This document shows, one piece after another, positions 63,873 to 64,000 of a stretch of DNA of 64,000 bases. Under the pieces are notes generated by a model. The model was not told the DNA's origin. It made no database searches and saw only the letters and a program-made list of their open reading frames with translations. The number at the start of each line of letters is the position of its first letter. The first letter of the stretch is position 1. Made by a program: the position numbers and the translations under genes. Source of the DNA: Zymoseptoria tritici IPO323 (Eukaryota > Ascomycota > Dothideomycetes > Mycosphaerellales > Mycosphaerellaceae); NCBI RefSeq assembly GCF_000219625.1, contig NC_018204.1, positions 310,001 to 374,000 of the forward strand, in the 5' to 3' direction.

Positions 63873-64000
63873 ATGTCGAAACCAACAGCGTCATCATCAG
63901 GCTCCGATGCCGTCGATGAGGACTCCAAGCTCTGTCCCAAATGCAACTTGGTACAGCCGACGAGTCTGTTTGAGACTCTCTCCAAAAGCCGGAAGGCGAA
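63873..64000 (+). CDS. Start of a gene leaving the window, zinc-ribbon-like
   Basis: An ATG opens MSKPTASSSGSDAVDEDSKL, then CPKCNLVQPTSLFETLSKSR, and the frame is open to the last base. The C-P-x-C pair suggests the first half of a small zinc-binding knuckle whose partner would lie beyond the window. A pyrimidine-rich leader (63820-63870) precedes the ATG, as is usual for ascomycete promoters. Function cannot be judged from 42 residues. Confidence 0.5.
   Translation, partial: MSKPTASSSGSDAVDEDSKLCPKCNLVQPTSLFETLSKSRKA

Noticed and set aside
1..64000. Biosynthetic or defence gene cluster
   Set aside because: No co-directed group of recognisable enzymes, transporters, NLR or effector genes was found. 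The genes are scattered, mostly broken and unrelated.

Overview
The window looks like nuclear DNA of a filamentous ascomycete, most likely a Dothideomycete or a close relative. The evidence is short GT-AG introns (43-100 bp) with CTAAC/CTGAC-like branch sites, a fungal hAT transposon, blocks depleted of CpA/TpG and enriched in TpA (the footprint of repeat-induced point mutation, RIP), and a fungus-specific YDR124W-like protein. There are no bacterial operons, no rRNA and no complete tRNA. Most of the window is a gene graveyard: on both strands, coding-like segments follow one another in changing frames and are cut by frameshifts and stop codons.

Layout. 0-13.8 kb: a degenerate dispersed repeat, a small RIP patch (1.37-1.64 kb), broken genes, a 66-bp tandem repeat (3.2-3.5 kb), a perfect hairpin (4.26-4.29 kb), an acidic-protein exon (4.9-5.35 kb) and an F-box-like fragment (9.0 kb). 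13.87-17.57 kb: one hAT element with 22-bp terminal inverted repeats and a perfect 8-bp target duplication, its minus-strand transposase destroyed by RIP. It hosts a less mutated 0.7-kb insert with 11-bp inverted ends and a 16-bp minisatellite. 18-41 kb: further decayed genes, the clearest at 18.0-18.8 kb with four in-frame TAG codons. 41.4-42.4 kb: three unrelated tandem arrays (16, 67 and 17 bp) beside a pseudogene with two in-frame TAG codons. 43.5-45.7 kb: one or two broken genes, the second with a Ulp1-like segment lacking its catalytic residues. 47.5-47.9 kb: a second RIP patch. 48-58 kb: the best-preserved part, with three spliced models whose phases close without correction: a 544-aa YDR124W-like protein, a 197-aa Ser/Pro-rich protein and a 137-aa acidic-tailed protein. 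58-64 kb: more decayed genes, a perfect 50-bp duplication, and a new gene entering at the right edge.

There is no co-directed cluster or visible pathway. Read together, the region looks like a gene-poor, repeat-influenced accessory compartment where RIP or related C-to-T mutation has killed genes as well as the transposon. Most nonsense codons are TAG where CAG would fit, or TGA where CGA would fit. Some frameshifts could instead be assembly indels, which cannot be excluded from the sequence alone. Frame judgements rest on reading the translations for protein-like composition, so most confidences are modest.
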